Origin: a bacterium | Lineage (GTDB): Bacteria; Zhuqueibacterota; Zhuqueibacteria; Thermofontimicrobiales; Thermofontimicrobiaceae | Assembly (NCBI GenBank): GCA_011046315.1 | Contig: DSAU01000071.1 | Span: forward strand, 1 to 6,198 | Direction of reading: 5' to 3' | DNA length: 6,198 bases | Part shown: positions 5,564-6,198 of the stretch, piece by piece | Numbering within the stretch: position 1 is the first letter of the stretch | Layout of the letters: the number at the start of each line of letters is the position of its first letter | Translations under genes and position numbers: made by a program | Notes under the pieces: model-generated | What the model was told of the DNA's origin: nothing | Databases searched by the model: none | What the model saw: the letters and a program-made list of their open reading frames with translations, nothing else

Positions 5564-5794
5564 TTAGAGTAATTTCAAAAAATCTTCAATTGATAGATCA
5601 GCCTGTCTTATGATACTGCGAATGATTGGCTTGGGAAGGTCTTTGCTATGTCTGGGGATAGTTATCCTGAGTTCAGGTTTTTCAGGATGCTTCATTTGGA
5701 CGTGGCTCCCTTTTTGATGATGGATAAAAAATCCACCTCTTTCAAGAGCTCGAATAACCTGGTTCGCTTTGAGAATAGGTAACTTCGAGCTCAT
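5564..5794 (-). CDS. hicA: HicA-family toxin (mRNA interferase)
   Basis: This 76-residue protein has the length and fold pattern of HicA/YcfA (PF07927), a double-stranded-RNA-binding-like fold that cleaves mRNA when not held by HicB. The N-terminus SKLPILKANQVIRALERGGF corresponds to the conserved helix with the gGF turn. QKGSHVQMKHP (residues 27-37) contains the conserved Gly-Ser-His with the presumed catalytic His31. ITIPRHSKDLPKPIIRSII (44-62) is the family's second signature. Nothing appears truncated. The start ATG overlaps the hicB stop as ATGA, so translation is probably coupled to hicB. Being second in the operon ensures that antitoxin is made first. No terminator hairpin with a T-tract is evident after its stop. 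Confidence 0.93.
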   Translation of the reverse strand: MSSKLPILKANQVIRALERGGFFIHHQKGSHVQMKHPEKPELRITIPRHSKDLPKPIIRSIIRQADLSIEDFLKLL

Positions 5795-6039
5795 GCATAC
5801 TCGATTTCAATAGATAGTTTTTCTTTGATAGGCTCTCTTTCAGTAATTTTTTCTTCGGGTACGGGTTCTCCATCTTTAATCAGCCCTTCACAATGGCATT
5901 TAATGGCATCAACAGCCATTTCCCTGGCTTCATTAAGAGTTTCTCCATAAGTAACAATTCCTGGTAATGCTGGAACAACAACCTGGTAACCGCCCTCCTC
6001 CAATGGTTCAAAATAAACGGTGTAATTTAATATCTTCAT
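5791..6039 (-). CDS. hicB: HicB-family antitoxin, short form
   Basis: The 82-residue protein shows the HicB/UPF0150 partial RNase H fold: YTVYFEPLEEGGYQVVVPAL (6-25), then PGIVTYGETLNEAREMAVDA (26-45) and EGLIKDGEPVPEE (51-63). Such proteins bind and neutralise HicA. The chain ends with a short strand-like segment (KLSIEIEYA) and has no C-terminal helix-turn-helix or ribbon-helix-helix domain, unlike long HicB proteins such as that of E. coli. Autoregulation by direct DNA binding is therefore doubtful, unless the basic or charged tail or the HicA partner contributes. AAGAAGGT (6054-6047) at good spacing supports the start. The gene is first in a two-gene - strand operon with hicA, antitoxin first. 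Confidence 0.93.
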   Translation of the reverse strand: MKILNYTVYFEPLEEGGYQVVVPALPGIVTYGETLNEAREMAVDAIKCHCEGLIKDGEPVPEEKITEREPIKEKLSIEIEYA

Positions 6040-6046
6040 TTTTGTT

Positions 6047-6054
6047 ACCTTCTT
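6047..6054 (-). promoter_or_regulatory. hicB: Ribosome binding site of hicB
   Basis: On the - strand AAGAAGGT precedes the ATG at 6039 by 7 nt. It is clearly stronger than anything before hicA, consistent with the antitoxin being translated at the higher rate. Confidence 0.7.
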
Positions 6055-6130
6055 TTATTAATAATTGAAATTCCCAAAACGATGCGATTTGATACCTTTT
6101 ATTTTATTAATTTAGTCATCAGATTTGTCC

Positions 6131-6157
6131 ACTGTTTACAGTAATGTAGTCATTACT
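6131..6157. promoter_or_regulatory. Two overlapping palindromes upstream of hicBA, candidate operator
   Basis: ACTGTTTACAGT (6131-6142, 5-bp arms around TT) overlaps AGTAATG-TAGT-CATTACT (6140-6157, 7-bp arms around a 4-nt spacer), sharing AGT. They lie about 95-120 bp upstream of the hicB start. Such paired dyads are typical of operators in toxin-antitoxin promoters, but this HicB lacks an obvious DNA-binding domain, and the site could equally control an unseen gene beyond the right edge. No clear -35/-10 pair for hicB was identified in 6055-6198. Confidence 0.35.
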
Positions 6158-6198
6158 TTTTATAGAAAAGCTAATAGATAAAATACTTGCTACCGGAC

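Noticed and set aside
5875..5970. TGG-GC spaced pairs resembling a sigma-54 promoter (for example near TGGCATTTAATGGC)
   Set aside because: The spacing is one base off the strict GG-N10-GC rule and the site lies inside hicB.
1..6198. CRISPR arrays, tRNA and rRNA genes
   Set aside because: No regularly spaced direct repeats, no cloverleaf with a TTCGA-type arm and no rRNA core sequence was seen on either strand.

Overview
The window carries six protein genes I can support: two on the + strand at the left and four on the - strand, plus a cluster of palindromic and decayed sequence between them. Base composition is AT-rich (by eye around 40% GC). The mix of a CcsA/HemX-type heme-handling membrane protein, a sigma-54 enhancer-binding protein, a lipoprotein-type subtilase and a HicBA toxin-antitoxin pair suggests a free-living Gram-negative bacterium. 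An FCB-group-like lineage such as Calditrichota, KSB1 or Ignavibacteria is possible, but that is an impression and no marker gene here fixes it.

Left part (1-3091, + strand). A good sigma-70-like promoter (90-118) and a Shine-Dalgarno site precede a CcsA/HemX-family eight-helix membrane protein (213-1034). After a 119-bp gap comes a 645-residue protein (1154-3091). Its C-terminal half is an intact sigma-54 activator: AAA+ ATPase with GAFTGA loop and a Fis-type helix-turn-helix. Its N-terminal ~330 residues are not a response-regulator receiver, GAF or PAS domain. By motif-level comparison they are a degenerate glutamyl-tRNA reductase (HemA), the first enzyme of C5 heme biosynthesis. The catalytic cysteine is replaced by serine and the NADPH-binding glycines are lost. 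hemX/ccsA-like genes commonly sit next to hemA, so this looks like a hemX-hemA locus in which the HemA copy became the sensory domain of a transcription factor. This is the most interesting content of the window.

Middle part (3092-4856). A long inverted repeat flanked by A and T tracts (3099-3175) lies between the convergent regulator gene and a - strand gene for a secreted S8 subtilisin-like protease (3193-4332) with a lipoprotein signal, an I9-type propeptide and a full catalytic triad. Upstream of the protease is about 500 bp with no convincing gene, holding two AT-rich hairpins.

Right part (4857-6198). A short - strand hypothetical gene (4991-5275) runs into a compact element made of two nested inverted repeats (4944-5099), and a coding-like fragment lies beyond it (4857-4970), so this looks like a small gene disrupted at its 3' end. 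A 33-codon membrane-segment ORF lacking a standard start (5322-5423, +) follows. Last is a HicBA toxin-antitoxin operon on the - strand in the order hicB-hicA, with ATGA overlap and a pair of overlapping palindromes upstream (6131-6157).

The ccsA-like gene and the HemA-like regulator probably form one functional unit concerned with heme or cytochrome status. The protease, the disrupted locus and the HicBA pair appear to be independent accessory units.
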